Assembly (NCBI GenBank): GCA_016932235.1
Contig: JAFGDF010000083.1
Location: 1 to 35,980, forward strand
Reading direction: 5' to 3'
Length of the DNA: 35,980 nt
Origin: Deltaproteobacteria bacterium
Lineage (GTDB): Bacteria > Desulfobacterota > DSM-4660 > Desulfatiglandales > HGW-15
Under the pieces are notes generated by a model. It was given only the letters and a program-made list of their open reading frames with translations. It was not told where the DNA came from and did no database searches. Shown piece after piece: positions 25,315-33,161 of the stretch. A program made the position numbers and the translations under genes. Each line of letters opens with the position of its first letter. Position 1 is the stretch's first letter.

Positions 25315-25947
25315 ATGGATATTGAGCAGATGAAAGTGGGTTTTATGGATGTTTTTTGTTATCTTGTAAGCTGTGAGAGGACAAAGGAAGCCCTTGTAAT
25401 CGATCCTGGAGGTGATGAAGATAAGATTGTCGAAAGGATAAATCAGAAAAACCTGGACCTGAAGTATATTGTAAATACTCATGGTCATCCTGACCATATA
25501 TGCGGTAATGCAAGGGTAAAAGAGTTGACGGGCGCCAACATCATCATGCATGAAGAAGATGACAGGATGTTTAACAGCCCTGAAGGGCGGCAAGAAGCAA
25601 GTCGGTCCGGATTCAGGCCAAGTCCTGATGCTGACATCACTGTTACAGACGGGGATGAGATATCAGTCGGGGATGTAAGGCTTACCGTGATCCATACACC
25701 GGGGCACAGCCCGGGAGGGATATGCCTCCTCGGCAACGGTAACCTGTTTACCGGAGATACCCTGTTTGTCGGGGCCATCGGCAGGACTGATTTCCCTGGT
25801 TGTTCACACTCCCAGTTCATGAAATCGATAAAGGATAGGCTGATGTCTCTGCCGGGAGAAACCATAGTATGGCCCGGTCATGACTATGGATACCGATCTT
25901 ATTCAACGATTGAGGCCGAAAGGAATACCAATCCGTTCATACAATAA
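25315..25947 (+). CDS. Metallo-beta-lactamase-fold hydrolase (glyoxalase II-like)
   Basis: A 210-aa MBL-fold protein. 'NTHGHPDHICGN' supplies His56, His58, Asp60 and His61. 'VIHTPGHSPGG' near 126-136 and 'LFTGDTLFVGAIGRTDFPG' near 145-163 give the third-His and bridging-Asp sites, and 'WPGHDYG' near 186 is the fourth. This is the two-metal glyoxalase II-type layout, normally used for thioester hydrolysis. AAGGAG lies just before the ATG, which abuts the preceding stop codon. It is the last gene of the lpdD-ubiX operon and is followed by a strong hairpin. A thioesterase role in the same pathway is plausible. Confidence 0.9.
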   Translation: MDIEQMKVGFMDVFCYLVSCERTKEALVIDPGGDEDKIVERINQKNLDLKYIVNTHGHPDHICGNARVKELTGANIIMHEEDDRMFNSPEGRQEASRSGFRPSPDADITVTDGDEISVGDVRLTVIHTPGHSPGGICLLGNGNLFTGDTLFVGAIGRTDFPGCSHSQFMKSIKDRLMSLPGETIVWPGHDYGYRSYSTIEAERNTNPFIQ

Positions 25948-25973
25948 AATTCTGCCTTTGACAGAATTTTATT
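25943..25973 (+). terminator. Terminator of the lpdD-ubiX operon
   Basis: A perfect 12-bp stem, aataaaattctg (25943-25954) with cagaattttatt (25962-25973), around a 7-nt loop, starting inside the last codons of the hydrolase gene. The AT-rich stem carries its own T-rich arm, and a terminator is the simplest reading. Confidence 0.65.
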
Positions 25974-26022
25974 AATGCGGCTTCACCGCAAACCTTAGAT
26001 CTGAAATTAAACGAGGGATTAC

Positions 26023-26358
26023 TTGCTGGAAAAAAATGAGATAGAACCTGCAAGTGTCATCATTAATGAGGTTCAGCTTATCCTTGCTGAAAAAAGGACT
26101 TCACTCTCATCGTTGCGGACGGGTATCGCCGTGTTTGCCCTGCCTCTTTCCGTCCTCAGCGTCCTTGTCGCCACTTCCAAATATTATGATTTTATCCATG
26201 TCATTCATTTCATTGTTCCTTTGCTACTTATTTGCGTGGCACTTATCTTTTTGGGATCCTATCTCATAATAAGGGCAATTTTAAGGTTGCGCCGATATGA
26301 CAGGCTTATCTTGGACATAAAGCGAAAACACAGCAAGATTGCAGAGTTTTTATATTAA
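26023..26358 (+). CDS. DUF202-like small membrane protein
   Basis: A 111-aa protein with 'LAEKRTSLSSLRTGIAVFAL' at about 23-42, the signature of the DUF202 (YidH-like) family, followed by two hydrophobic helices (about 36-52 and 64-88). The C-terminus is basic and cytoplasmic ('RRYDRLILDIKRKHSK'). TTG at 26023 has GAGGG at a fitting distance, and no better start exists in frame. Function of the family is unknown. It converges with the YitT-like gene 60 bases downstream. Confidence 0.75.
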   Translation: MLEKNEIEPASVIINEVQLILAEKRTSLSSLRTGIAVFALPLSVLSVLVATSKYYDFIHVIHFIVPLLLICVALIFLGSYLIIRAILRLRRYDRLILDIKRKHSKIAEFLY

Positions 26359-26418
26359 TCGGCACTGCATTGCTGTCAGAGAAAAACCATTTATATACAA
26401 TAGTGTTGGCGCTATCTT

Positions 26419-27294
26419 TTACCAGTGCGGCTGGTTTCCTATGCGGGTGCCCATAACTTCAAGTGTGTCCGATACAACCATAAACACGTTGGGATCGATT
26501 TTCCTTGCCAGGGACTTGACTTGGGGGATATCCTGAAACGTAGTCACCGTGTAAATAATCTTCACTTCTCTTCCACTGAAGCCACCGTGCCCATCAAGAA
26601 TTGTAACCCCTCTATTGATCTTCGCGATAATTTCCGTGGAAATTTTTTCCCAGTCAGGAGAAATGATAAATACTGCTTTTCTCTGACTAAGCCCTGTTAC
26701 CACGAGATTCACGACAGAAGAATTCACATAGACATAGATCAGAGTGTAAAGCGCCCTATCCAGAGAAAAAAGAATAGCGCCTGCTAAGAGAATTGTGGCA
26801 TTGAAGAAAAGGATGGTTGTTCCCAGGCGGACGGAAAACCGTTTCAGAAGAATAACCGAAAGAATATCCATCCCCCCGGCTGAACCTACGGACCTGAGAA
26901 TGATCCCGGAGCCTACTCCCATGATAATACCTGCAAGGACGGAAGCCAGCATCTTGTCGTTGACAGGAATGGGTAATTTTGTCCAGGCCAGGGCTAATGA
27001 GAATATGATCATCCCGACGATGCTGTAAAGAAAGAACCGGCGACCCACATATATCCATCCAAGGGCAAAGAGCGGGATGTTGAGAATAAAGTAAAGCATG
27101 AATACCGAAAGAGAAGGAACCAGATAGTGGATAACGAGAGCCAGACCCGTGAATCCTGCTCCGAAAAATTCCTGGGGAATCAGTATCCCGTTCACAGAGA
27201 TACAGCAGATGATACTTCCCACCGTGATGAGGGCAAGGTTCCATGCCACCTGTTTTACTTCGTTGGCGCTTGATCTGAAAAATCTGTTATTCAA
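26419..27294 (-). CDS. YitT family membrane protein (DUF161/DUF2179)
   Basis: A 291-aa protein with about five to six transmembrane helices in the first 190 residues, including 'GSGIILRSVGSAGGMDILSV' near 127-146, characteristic of YitT proteins. The soluble C-terminal DUF2179 domain contains 'RGVTILDGHGGFSG' and 'KIDPNVFMVVSDTLEVMG'. The start is TTG with GAGGGG upstream. It is probably cotranscribed with the NfeD-like gene 26 bases upstream. Proposed roles of this family in transport are not settled. Confidence 0.9.
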   Translation of the reverse strand: MNNRFFRSSANEVKQVAWNLALITVGSIICCISVNGILIPQEFFGAGFTGLALVIHYLVPSLSVFMLYFILNIPLFALGWIYVGRRFFLYSIVGMIIFSLALAWTKLPIPVNDKMLASVLAGIIMGVGSGIILRSVGSAGGMDILSVILLKRFSVRLGTTILFFNATILLAGAILFSLDRALYTLIYVYVNSSVVNLVVTGLSQRKAVFIISPDWEKISTEIIAKINRGVTILDGHGGFSGREVKIIYTVTTFQDIPQVKSLARKIDPNVFMVVSDTLEVMGTRIGNQPHW

Positions 27295-27320
27295 TTTGTC
27301 CCCTCATATCTAATGCAAAG

Positions 27321-27779
27321 TTATAAAGTCGTATCGGATTCTTCCTCAACAATGAGGCTCAGTCCGCGTATTTCTTTGACCTTTAAGGCGGCGCCCTTCT
27401 TAATAGGGGGGCTGCCCTTCGCCACCTCAGCCTTCCACAGTTCCCCGCGAACAAGTGCGTAGCCTGATGGATCCAGGAGTTGCTGCGCGATCCCTTTTTC
27501 CCCGACCATCTTTAGCGAGTTATCCTGCGAGCGGGTGTCGTAGGCCCTCCAGACAAAGGGAAAAAGGATGATATCTTTGATTACCCAGGCGGCTATAATA
27601 ATATAAATATACCACACAGGGATGTTTATCCAATATTTGATTACTGTCAATATCAGGATAAGGGCTAAAAGACCGGGAACCTGGAAAAGAATGTATCTTA
27701 ATAATATTTTCCCTGTCCAATAGTATGGGCCGCCTGTTTTTACCCTTGTCATTTCTTTATCCGTGTCAATACCATCCAT
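27321..27779 (-). CDS. NfeD-like membrane protein
   Basis: A 152-aa protein with two adjacent transmembrane helices (about residues 31-47 and 53-72). A C-terminal beta-rich OB-fold domain (about 88-145) contains 'GEKGIAQQLLDPSGYALVRG' and 'LKVKEIRGLSLIVEE', the NfeD domain pattern. The usual partner, an SPFH/slipin gene, is absent here. No ribosome-binding site is obvious. A TATAAT lies only about 17 bases before the ATG, so the leader would be very short. Confidence 0.8.
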   Translation of the reverse strand: MDGIDTDKEMTRVKTGGPYYWTGKILLRYILFQVPGLLALILILTVIKYWINIPVWYIYIIIAAWVIKDIILFPFVWRAYDTRSQDNSLKMVGEKGIAQQLLDPSGYALVRGELWKAEVAKGSPPIKKGAALKVKEIRGLSLIVEEESDTTL

Positions 27780-27979
27780 TGAAACAATTTTTATTATAGC
27801 TTTTCAGGTGAAAAATATAAAGAGAATCCATCTCTCTTATTTTTTAAGCATGCCGGAGGTGTGGATCAAGACCTGATGGCTCAGGTCGAGACGTTTTATC
27901 GTAGAGGGAATCGATAGTTCTCCCTATTTAAAGAGGAGGGGCGGATGGTATTTGTCAACGTCATCAGGGACAGAATTTT

Positions 27980-28008
27980 TTTACATTTCTGAAAAATTTC
28001 TTTATAAA
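27980..28008 (+). promoter_or_regulatory. Promoter of the 47-aa protein gene
   Basis: TTTACA (27980-27985), a 17-base spacer and TATAAA (28003-28008), with the ribosome-binding site and ATG of the small gene at 28045 shortly downstream. Confidence 0.55.
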
Positions 28009-28044
28009 TGAATAGATTAAGAATTCATAAAGGAGGCAAAAGCG

Positions 28045-28188
28045 ATGACTGATTACAAGGTCGGCGATTCTGTTGAATATAAAGGGAAAAAATATAAGAT
28101 CAAAAGTCTAAAGGAGGGAAAATGTCTGCTGGTAAACTATCCTTTTGCTGTCCCTGTAAAAGAGCTGAAGGCCTTAAATAATGAGTAA
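28045..28188 (+). CDS. Small 47-aa protein, likely SH3-like beta barrel
   Basis: The reading frame ATG-ACT-GAT-TAC to TAA encodes 47 aa beginning 'MTDYKVGDSVEYKGKKYKIK'. AGGAGG sits nine bases before the ATG and a good promoter lies upstream, so it is probably a real gene despite its size. The composition is rich in Lys, Val and Tyr, and 'VGDSVEYKGKKYKI' has the alternating pattern of a small SH3/KOW-like beta barrel. No family assignment is possible from sight. It stands alone between the NfeD-like gene and a repeat region. Confidence 0.65.
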   Translation: MTDYKVGDSVEYKGKKYKIKSLKEGKCLLVNYPFAVPVKELKALNNE

Positions 28189-28246
28189 AGAAGAAGATTA
28201 CCTGGATATTCTAAACTTTTTTATGCCTGTTTTACAGTTATTTGTA

Positions 28247-28555
28247 AAAATCCCACTCGATCGCCACCTTCGTGGAACTCTGCTCGAATCACTATGCGAA
28301 AGATGGATGCAATGATTCCTCTATTAGAAAAATGGAAGGTATAGTTTCCCCTTCAGAAAAGGGGGGAAAGAAAGCAGGTTCCCCCCTTTAGCAAAGGGGG
28401 GAAAGAAAGAAGGTCTCTCCCTTTAGCAAAGGGGGGAAAGAAAGAAGGTCCCCCCCCTTAGCAAAGGGGGGCAGGGGGGATTTGATAATGAAAGTTCTTT
28501 GGGCAGGGGCGTGGCCATTCGGAATGTGCCGATTAAGCGAAAAGGAGTATTTCAC
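28247..28555. repeat. Composite repeat with four tandem 35-bp hairpin units
   Basis: The core 28345-28480 holds four successive units of about 35 bp, each made of a hairpin (cccccctttagcaaagggggg type, 3-nt loop) and an 'aaagaaag-agg' linker. The flanks match another intergenic segment: 'aaaatccc-ctcgatc' at 28247 matches 35716, and the 28-base 'gccgatt...tttcac' at 28528-28555 matches 35859-35886 with four differences. This suggests two copies of one element, this one expanded by the tandem hairpins. No gene is seen in 28189-28742. Confidence 0.65.
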
Positions 28556-28742
28556 GAATTCAATATTTTAGGTGGGAAGAAGTTTGTAAAGGTAGATCAT
28601 ACGAACAGAAAGATTTTGGTTTGGTGTGTATCTTTTCATTTATAGCAGCTAGTTAAAGGTTATTGATAAAAATTATCAACCACGAGAAATTAATTCACTG
28701 GAAAGAAAATAAATTTCACGCAAAGCCTGATTAATTTTTTCA

Positions 28743-28967
28743 TCACTTCATACAGCACTTTTTATACTTTTTGCCACTGCCACAGGTGCAAGGATCATTA
28801 CGTCCCACGCTTTTAATTGGAATAAAAGGCTTTTTCAGATGAAAAGGGGCAATAGATATTAGAAAAATAAGTAACGCAAGAAATTGCCTCCCTCCTCTGT
28901 TCAGGAAATGATAGTAAAATAATTTGAAATGATCGGAGATTGAATTCACAGATGAAAAGGTCTCCAT
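28743..28967 (-). CDS. Small SEC-C motif protein, possibly a fragment
   Basis: A 74-aa frame ending in '[19 protein letters not shown]', a complete zinc-binding SEC-C motif like that at the SecA C-terminus. The first 50 residues are hydrophobic and unlike known SEC-C proteins, with one possible membrane helix ('[14 protein letters not shown]'). No ribosome-binding site is visible at the ATG. It may therefore be the remaining 3' end of a longer gene, or a small membrane-attached SEC-C protein. It lies between two repeats, which fits gene decay. Confidence 0.5.
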   Translation of the reverse strand: METFSSVNSISDHFKLFYYHFLNRGGRQFLALLIFLISIAPFHLKKPFIPIKSVGRNDPCTCGSGKKYKKCCMK

Positions 28968-28989
28968 ATCATTTATTATTGGATTTCTA

Positions 28990-29027
28990 AAAACAAAACC
29001 CCACTTCTCCAGATACGAGAAATGGGG
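28990..29027 (-). terminator. Terminator for leftward transcription
   Basis: The stem 29017-29027 / 28999-29009 (11 bp, one mismatch, 7-nt loop) is followed on the minus strand by ttttgttttt. It is suitably placed to end leftward transcripts coming from the dctPQM operon 2, although the repeat at 29161-29346 lies between. Confidence 0.65.
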
Positions 29028-29160
29028 TCCATTGTATTAAAGCTTTCTCCATCGTGAAACCCTCTTTTAAACAATGGTTAGCTACTCATTACATTTTTAT
29101 ATTACTATTTTTTTACTCCTCTGCTTCCAACATGTCAATTATAATTCCGGGGTTTTTTAT

Positions 29161-29346
29161 CCGCCTTCGCAGAAGAACATGGGCTTGTCTGCCTACATCC
29201 AGGCAGGCCTGCCCGTGGATGAAGGCACAAATGTAAACAAAGCTACGGCGTGATGTCGCCCTCAGGTTTAGGTGGATAACCGCGGTGTTGCCGAAGGCGA
29301 AGCCGGGTAATATTATGGAACCAAGGGTTTACCCTTGGGGCTCTAT
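29161..29346 (+). repeat. Dispersed structured repeat, copy 2 (about 186 bp)
   Basis: Highly similar to 418-603 in the same orientation over the full length. It holds a near-perfect long hairpin at 29196-29221 (catccaggcagg with cctgcc-cg-tggatg) and a perfect 8-bp hairpin at 29321-29338 (ccaagggt-tt-acccttgg). It lies 3' of dctM 2. Confidence 0.8.
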
Positions 29347-29397
29347 TGTCGTGATAATGAACTCAGAGCCGGGGTGTCCTTCGAATATGTTCTTTGT

Positions 29398-30678
29398 CTA
29401 TTGTTTCATCATAGATGGAAGAAACAGACTAATTTGTGGAAAAGCAATCAGGAAGATCAAACATATTACCATCAGGACGAAAAAGGGCAGAATACCCCAA
29501 TAGACATCTATGAGACGGGCTTTAGTAGCCGCTTGGACTACATAAACGTTCATAGCAAACGGGGGGGTTATGGTTGCTATCTGGGATAATAAGGTTGTTA
29601 AAATTCCGAACCATATAAGGTCAATGCCACTTGCCGCCATGGCAGGCGCAACGATAGGTATCGTAAGCATGATCATTGCTAACTCATCCATAATTATGCC
29701 AAGGATGATATAAACAAAACTGATAATCACGATAATCACAACACGCGATGCATGAATACCCTCCATCCATTGACTAAATTCCGTCGTAAAGCCGATGGTG
29801 GAAATAAAGGTATTAAATATCATTGCCCCGATGGCAAGGGTGACAACGAAACAGGCAATGCGTGTCGTATCCTTCAGGGCGGAGATAAAACCCGCCATTG
29901 TCATTCGTCGTCTTATTAGAGCAATAACAAGAGCGCCGGAGGCGCCTATGGCCCCTGCCTCAGTAGGGGTAAAGATACCAAAGTATAAACCTCCAATAAC
30001 AAATAAAAAAAGAACGAGCATACTTGCAGCGCCCTTGAGTGCAAGCAGTTTCTCTTTGATCGGAAAGGATTTGCCTCCAGGGCCTAACTGGGGATTCCGT
30101 CTGCACATAATGGCTATCCCTATTATGAAGATAGCGGTCAGCAATATCCCGGGAAGTATGCCGGCCAGAAAGAGGTCAGCTATAGAGGTTTGCGTAAGAA
30201 ATCCATATATTATTAACGCATTGCTTGGTGGAATAAGAATGCCCAGGGTACCCCCGGAAACGATCGCGCCTGTCGCCAGACGCGGGCTGTAGTGAGACTT
30301 CTCCATTTCAGGATATGCTATGGTTGCCATAGTTGCGGCTCCGGCTATACTGGAGCCGGTACACGCCGCAAAACCGGCACAGGCTAAGATGGTTGCTTGA
30401 GCTAATCCTCCCTGATATCTGGCAAACCACTTACGGGCAGCATCAAAAAGCTCATTGCTTATTCCGGATAAGAATGCAAACATGCCCATAAGAACAAACA
30501 AGATAAGACAGACAAAAGATTCCATACTTGCCCAGGTATAAGGAGCGGAACCCAGCGTCTCTAATGCTGCGTTGATACCTCTGCTCCATGCCATACCAAA
30601 AAAACCGATTACGGCAAATGAAATAGCTATGGGCAGTCCTATGGCCATGAGTACGAAACAAGCCAATACGCTTATCAT
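29398..30678 (-). CDS. TRAP transporter large permease subunit DctM 2
   Basis: A 426-aa DctM-family permease. Characteristic segments are 'ESFVCLILFVLMGMFAFLSG' near 53-72, 'CAGFAACTGSSIAGAATMAT' near 99-118, 'GGTLGILIPPSNALIIYGFL' near 141-160, 'FGIFTPTEAGAIGASGAL' near 227-244 and 'ATITPPFAMNVYVVQAA' near 363-379. It is related to, but clearly distinct from, the DctM at 19216, so this is a second uptake system and not a recent duplicate. It is the last gene of a leftward dctP-dctQ-dctM operon. No strong ribosome-binding site is seen at the ATG. Confidence 0.93.
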   Translation of the reverse strand: MISVLACFVLMAIGLPIAISFAVIGFFGMAWSRGINAALETLGSAPYTWASMESFVCLILFVLMGMFAFLSGISNELFDAARKWFARYQGGLAQATILACAGFAACTGSSIAGAATMATIAYPEMEKSHYSPRLATGAIVSGGTLGILIPPSNALIIYGFLTQTSIADLFLAGILPGILLTAIFIIGIAIMCRRNPQLGPGGKSFPIKEKLLALKGAASMLVLFLFVIGGLYFGIFTPTEAGAIGASGALVIALIRRRMTMAGFISALKDTTRIACFVVTLAIGAMIFNTFISTIGFTTEFSQWMEGIHASRVVIIVIISFVYIILGIIMDELAMIMLTIPIVAPAMAASGIDLIWFGILTTLLSQIATITPPFAMNVYVVQAATKARLIDVYWGILPFFVLMVICLIFLIAFPQISLFLPSMMKQ

Positions 30679-30695
30679 GCAAATCTCAAAAGAAC

Positions 30696-31211
30696 CTATC
30701 TTAAACCTCCTTTCTTACTCAGATCATAAAAAAGGCAGATAATTTCATAAATATATTCAAGACAAAGAATAAAAGCTCCGAAGGTAACCAATAGCTGAAA
30801 TGGAGCGAGGGGTATCTGGACAGTTGGCACCAGGTAACCTATTTCCCAGCATCTTATAGCTATGTTTCCTGATTGCCAGGCGATTGTGCCGAAAACGGCC
30901 AGAGATATAAGCAATACTATAAGCTCTGCTGCTACCTGTGCAATATGGGGAAGTTGAAAAACGACAAAATCTATAGTTAAGTGTCCCTTCTTTGATTGTA
31001 CATAAGCCCAGCTTAAAACAACTATCCCAACCACCAAGATAGAGCTGATTTCTCGCGCCCCGGTTATCGGCCTGTTGAGAAAGTATCTCCCCAGGACATC
31101 AGCAGTGCCGAGAATCATTAATAGAACAAGCATGATCCAGCTTATGCGATGAACTATTGATAATACATTCTTAAACCCGACGTCGATTGCTTTTAATATC
31201 CTGGGGAACAT
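30696..31211 (-). CDS. TRAP transporter small permease subunit DctQ 2
   Basis: A 171-aa DctQ-family membrane protein with four helices. 'ADVLGRYFLNRPITGAREIS' (about 38-57) and 'QSKKGHLTIDFVVFQLP' (about 72-88) are the family hallmarks. It lies 17 bases before dctM 2 and 28 bases after dctP 2, so all three are one operon. With DctM it forms the membrane part of the transporter. Confidence 0.92.
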   Translation of the reverse strand: MFPRILKAIDVGFKNVLSIVHRISWIMLVLLMILGTADVLGRYFLNRPITGAREISSILVVGIVVLSWAYVQSKKGHLTIDFVVFQLPHIAQVAAELIVLLISLAVFGTIAWQSGNIAIRCWEIGYLVPTVQIPLAPFQLLVTFGAFILCLEYIYEIICLFYDLSKKGGLR

Positions 31212-31239
31212 TTATGCGTAAGGACTCTCAATTAATTTT

Positions 31240-32325
31240 TTAATTGCCAGGTGTGTATCCTACAAACGGCTTCTCTACTCCGGCTGCTTTCAGCAATGAA
31301 TAGAATTCGGCAAGCATTTCTTTTGGTTTCAATCCCTTGGCTTCCTTATCAGCTATCCATTTGGTCCAGATAGGGGCTAAAAGCGGGTCCATCTTGCTTA
31401 ATTCTTCCGGCGCCAACTTGTCTATCCGGCCAGCCTCTTCAATTTTCTTTCTCCCTATAATTTCTTCAGCCTCCGCTCTCTTGGCGGCTTCTATTGTATA
31501 CTTCTCATTAGGATATGACATTTCGTCAATAATTTTCTGGATATCTTTAGGTAATTTTTTATAGCTGTTTAGATTCATAGCGGCACAAAGCAGACCGGCG
31601 GACATGTCCATTTCTGTAACATATTTCACAACCTCATGAAATTTAAATGGGATAACCGCCATATACCCACCCCACATTCCATGTATGGTACCCTTTTCCA
31701 ATGCTCCATAAACTTCCATTACGGACATAGTTACAGGCACGGCGCCTAAAGCCGACATTGCTTCGGTTAGTGGGGGGCTGAAAGTTCTTATCTTTTTATT
31801 TGCGAAGTCTGCAATGGTAGTAACTGGTTTATCATGCCAGAATATTACCGCACCGCCCCCAATATGAGGCCAGATTAACTTGACTTTATCCCATGCCTTA
31901 TCAACGTAACCTTTTTTAAATAATGATAAAATAGCTTTAGCACCAGCCACACCGTTCGGCAACATACAAGGAAGAGCTGTCACTTCAGCATAGGGGAATA
32001 CCCCTGTCACTAAATATGGCTGGAAAAATATCATATCACACGCACCGGCAACCAGCTTGTCATATAATTGCGGAGCCGGCGCCAGAGCACCGCCCAATGA
32101 GAGCTCAATCTCAACTTTGCCGCCACTACTCTTCTTCAAATCTTCAGCGAATGCCTGCATCGCTTCCGTTGAATAATCCCTTGGGGGCGTGAAGGTTGCC
32201 CACAGGAGCTTAATTGGTTTAGCTGCCGGCTCAGCATAACTTAAAATTCCAGAATTAACGACACACAGGATTACTACTGTCAATACAATTAAAAAAAATT
32301 TAAACATTTTCTTTCTGGTATCCAT
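31240..32325 (-). CDS. DctP-family TRAP transporter solute-binding protein 2
   Basis: A 361-aa receptor with a signal peptide ('FKFFLIVLTVVILCVVNSGI', cleavage after 'SYA'). Motifs include 'MQAFAEDLKKSSGGKVEIEL' near 60-79, 'IADFANKKIRTFSPPLTEAM' near 171-190 with the substrate-binding Arg, and 'EKGTIHGMWGGYMAV' near 207-221. AAGGAG eight bases before the ATG at 32325 supports the start. The replacement of the usual 'D' by 'H' in 'GTIHGMWGG' and the different binding-pocket sequence suggest a substrate different from that of DctP 1. Confidence 0.93.
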   Translation of the reverse strand: MDTRKKMFKFFLIVLTVVILCVVNSGILSYAEPAAKPIKLLWATFTPPRDYSTEAMQAFAEDLKKSSGGKVEIELSLGGALAPAPQLYDKLVAGACDMIFFQPYLVTGVFPYAEVTALPCMLPNGVAGAKAILSLFKKGYVDKAWDKVKLIWPHIGGGAVIFWHDKPVTTIADFANKKIRTFSPPLTEAMSALGAVPVTMSVMEVYGALEKGTIHGMWGGYMAVIPFKFHEVVKYVTEMDMSAGLLCAAMNLNSYKKLPKDIQKIIDEMSYPNEKYTIEAAKRAEAEEIIGRKKIEEAGRIDKLAPEELSKMDPLLAPIWTKWIADKEAKGLKPKEMLAEFYSLLKAAGVEKPFVGYTPGN

Positions 32326-32380
32326 ATTCTTTCTCCTTTTAAAATTTTATTTTTTGTAATTCTGTGGCCTGACTATGCTA

Positions 32381-32446
32381 TCCATGGGCATTTTCAGTCT
32401 GGATCCTGCGGTCGCGATGCAGGATGACAGGCAAGCTTGCCATGGA
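32381..32446. repeat. Nested palindromic repeat upstream of dctP 2
   Basis: tccatgg (32381-32387) pairs with ccatgga (32440-32446), and inside it atcctgc (32403-32409) pairs with gcaggat (32419-32425). It looks like a short dispersed palindromic element in the presumed leader of dctP 2. Confidence 0.5.
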
Positions 32447-32504
32447 CCATATCTATGTTGGCAGGATAATAAAAAGTTGCTTTCAATGAACCGGTTTTAT
32501 AACA

Positions 32505-32539
32505 CCTCATAATTATATATGAGGGTAGTTTAATTGCAA
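32505..32539 (-). promoter_or_regulatory. Promoter of dctPQM operon 2 with operator over the -10
   Basis: On the minus strand TTGCAA (32534-32539), a 16-base spacer and TATAAT (32512-32517). The TATAAT is exactly the loop of a perfect inverted repeat, cctcata (32505-32511) with tatgagg (32518-32524), the layout of a repressor site covering the -10. Its regulator is unknown. Confidence 0.5.
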
Positions 32540-32684
32540 TAAATAGTTGGTCTGCTCGTCAAAATTCGTTGAATATCTTAAGGTAGTCTTTGGGTACAGT
32601 CAATTATTTTGTGTGAGGTTGTTTTTTCCAATTTAAGAGAAAGGAAAGCCTTCAGAAATTTCAACAAATTATTTCCCAGGTTTC

Positions 32685-33119
32685 TTACTTCTTGGAATCT
32701 CCTCCATACATCTTCCCAGGGCCTGCGGAATAATGAAAAATGGGCCTATCCACTCGAAGGACACGCAATGGACAATGACTGACTCCGGCGGGAATAAAGG
32801 CCATAAAACTGTTGGTAATGAGATACTTTTCATCCTCAATCCAAAATTCAACCTCTCCTCCCAGATCATATACATCATCGGGATTGGTCCCGGAGAAACC
32901 GATAACCTCATCAAAATCATGAACATGTGCATCGACACCATTTTCAGCCGCCTTAAAGAACCATGCGGTAGCCATGTAAAACGCGCCTTTCACAACTTCG
33001 TCATCAAGATACAGCACCCTCTTTCTCACATCTTCCGGAGGCATCTTCTCCACAAATTCACCCCTCTCATTTGGTTTGGGATTTTTGACGATGTACTTTT
33101 CATACTTTAATTCTCCCAT
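32685..33119 (-). CDS. Cupin-domain protein
   Basis: A 144-aa single-domain cupin. Motif 1 'DAHVHDFDEVIGFSG' gives His65, His67 and Glu71, and motif 2 'FIPAGVSHCPL' gives His115, so a metal site is complete. The start at 33119 is chosen because AGGAGG precedes it. The earlier ATG at 33149 has none. The function could be a metal-dependent isomerase, lyase or ligand sensor. It lies upstream of dctP 2 on the same strand, 359 bases away, and may act on the imported compound. Confidence 0.82.
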   Translation of the reverse strand: MGELKYEKYIVKNPKPNERGEFVEKMPPEDVRKRVLYLDDEVVKGAFYMATAWFFKAAENGVDAHVHDFDEVIGFSGTNPDDVYDLGGEVEFWIEDEKYLITNSFMAFIPAGVSHCPLRVLRVDRPIFHYSAGPGKMYGGDSKK

Positions 33120-33161
33120 TTCACTTCCTCCTTTTGTATATAACGGCACGCTCTTTAATAT

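Noticed and set aside
28345..28480. Possible CRISPR array (regular 35-bp period)
   Set aside because: Repeats are adjacent, with no unique spacers of regular length and no cas genes. It is a tandem hairpin repeat.
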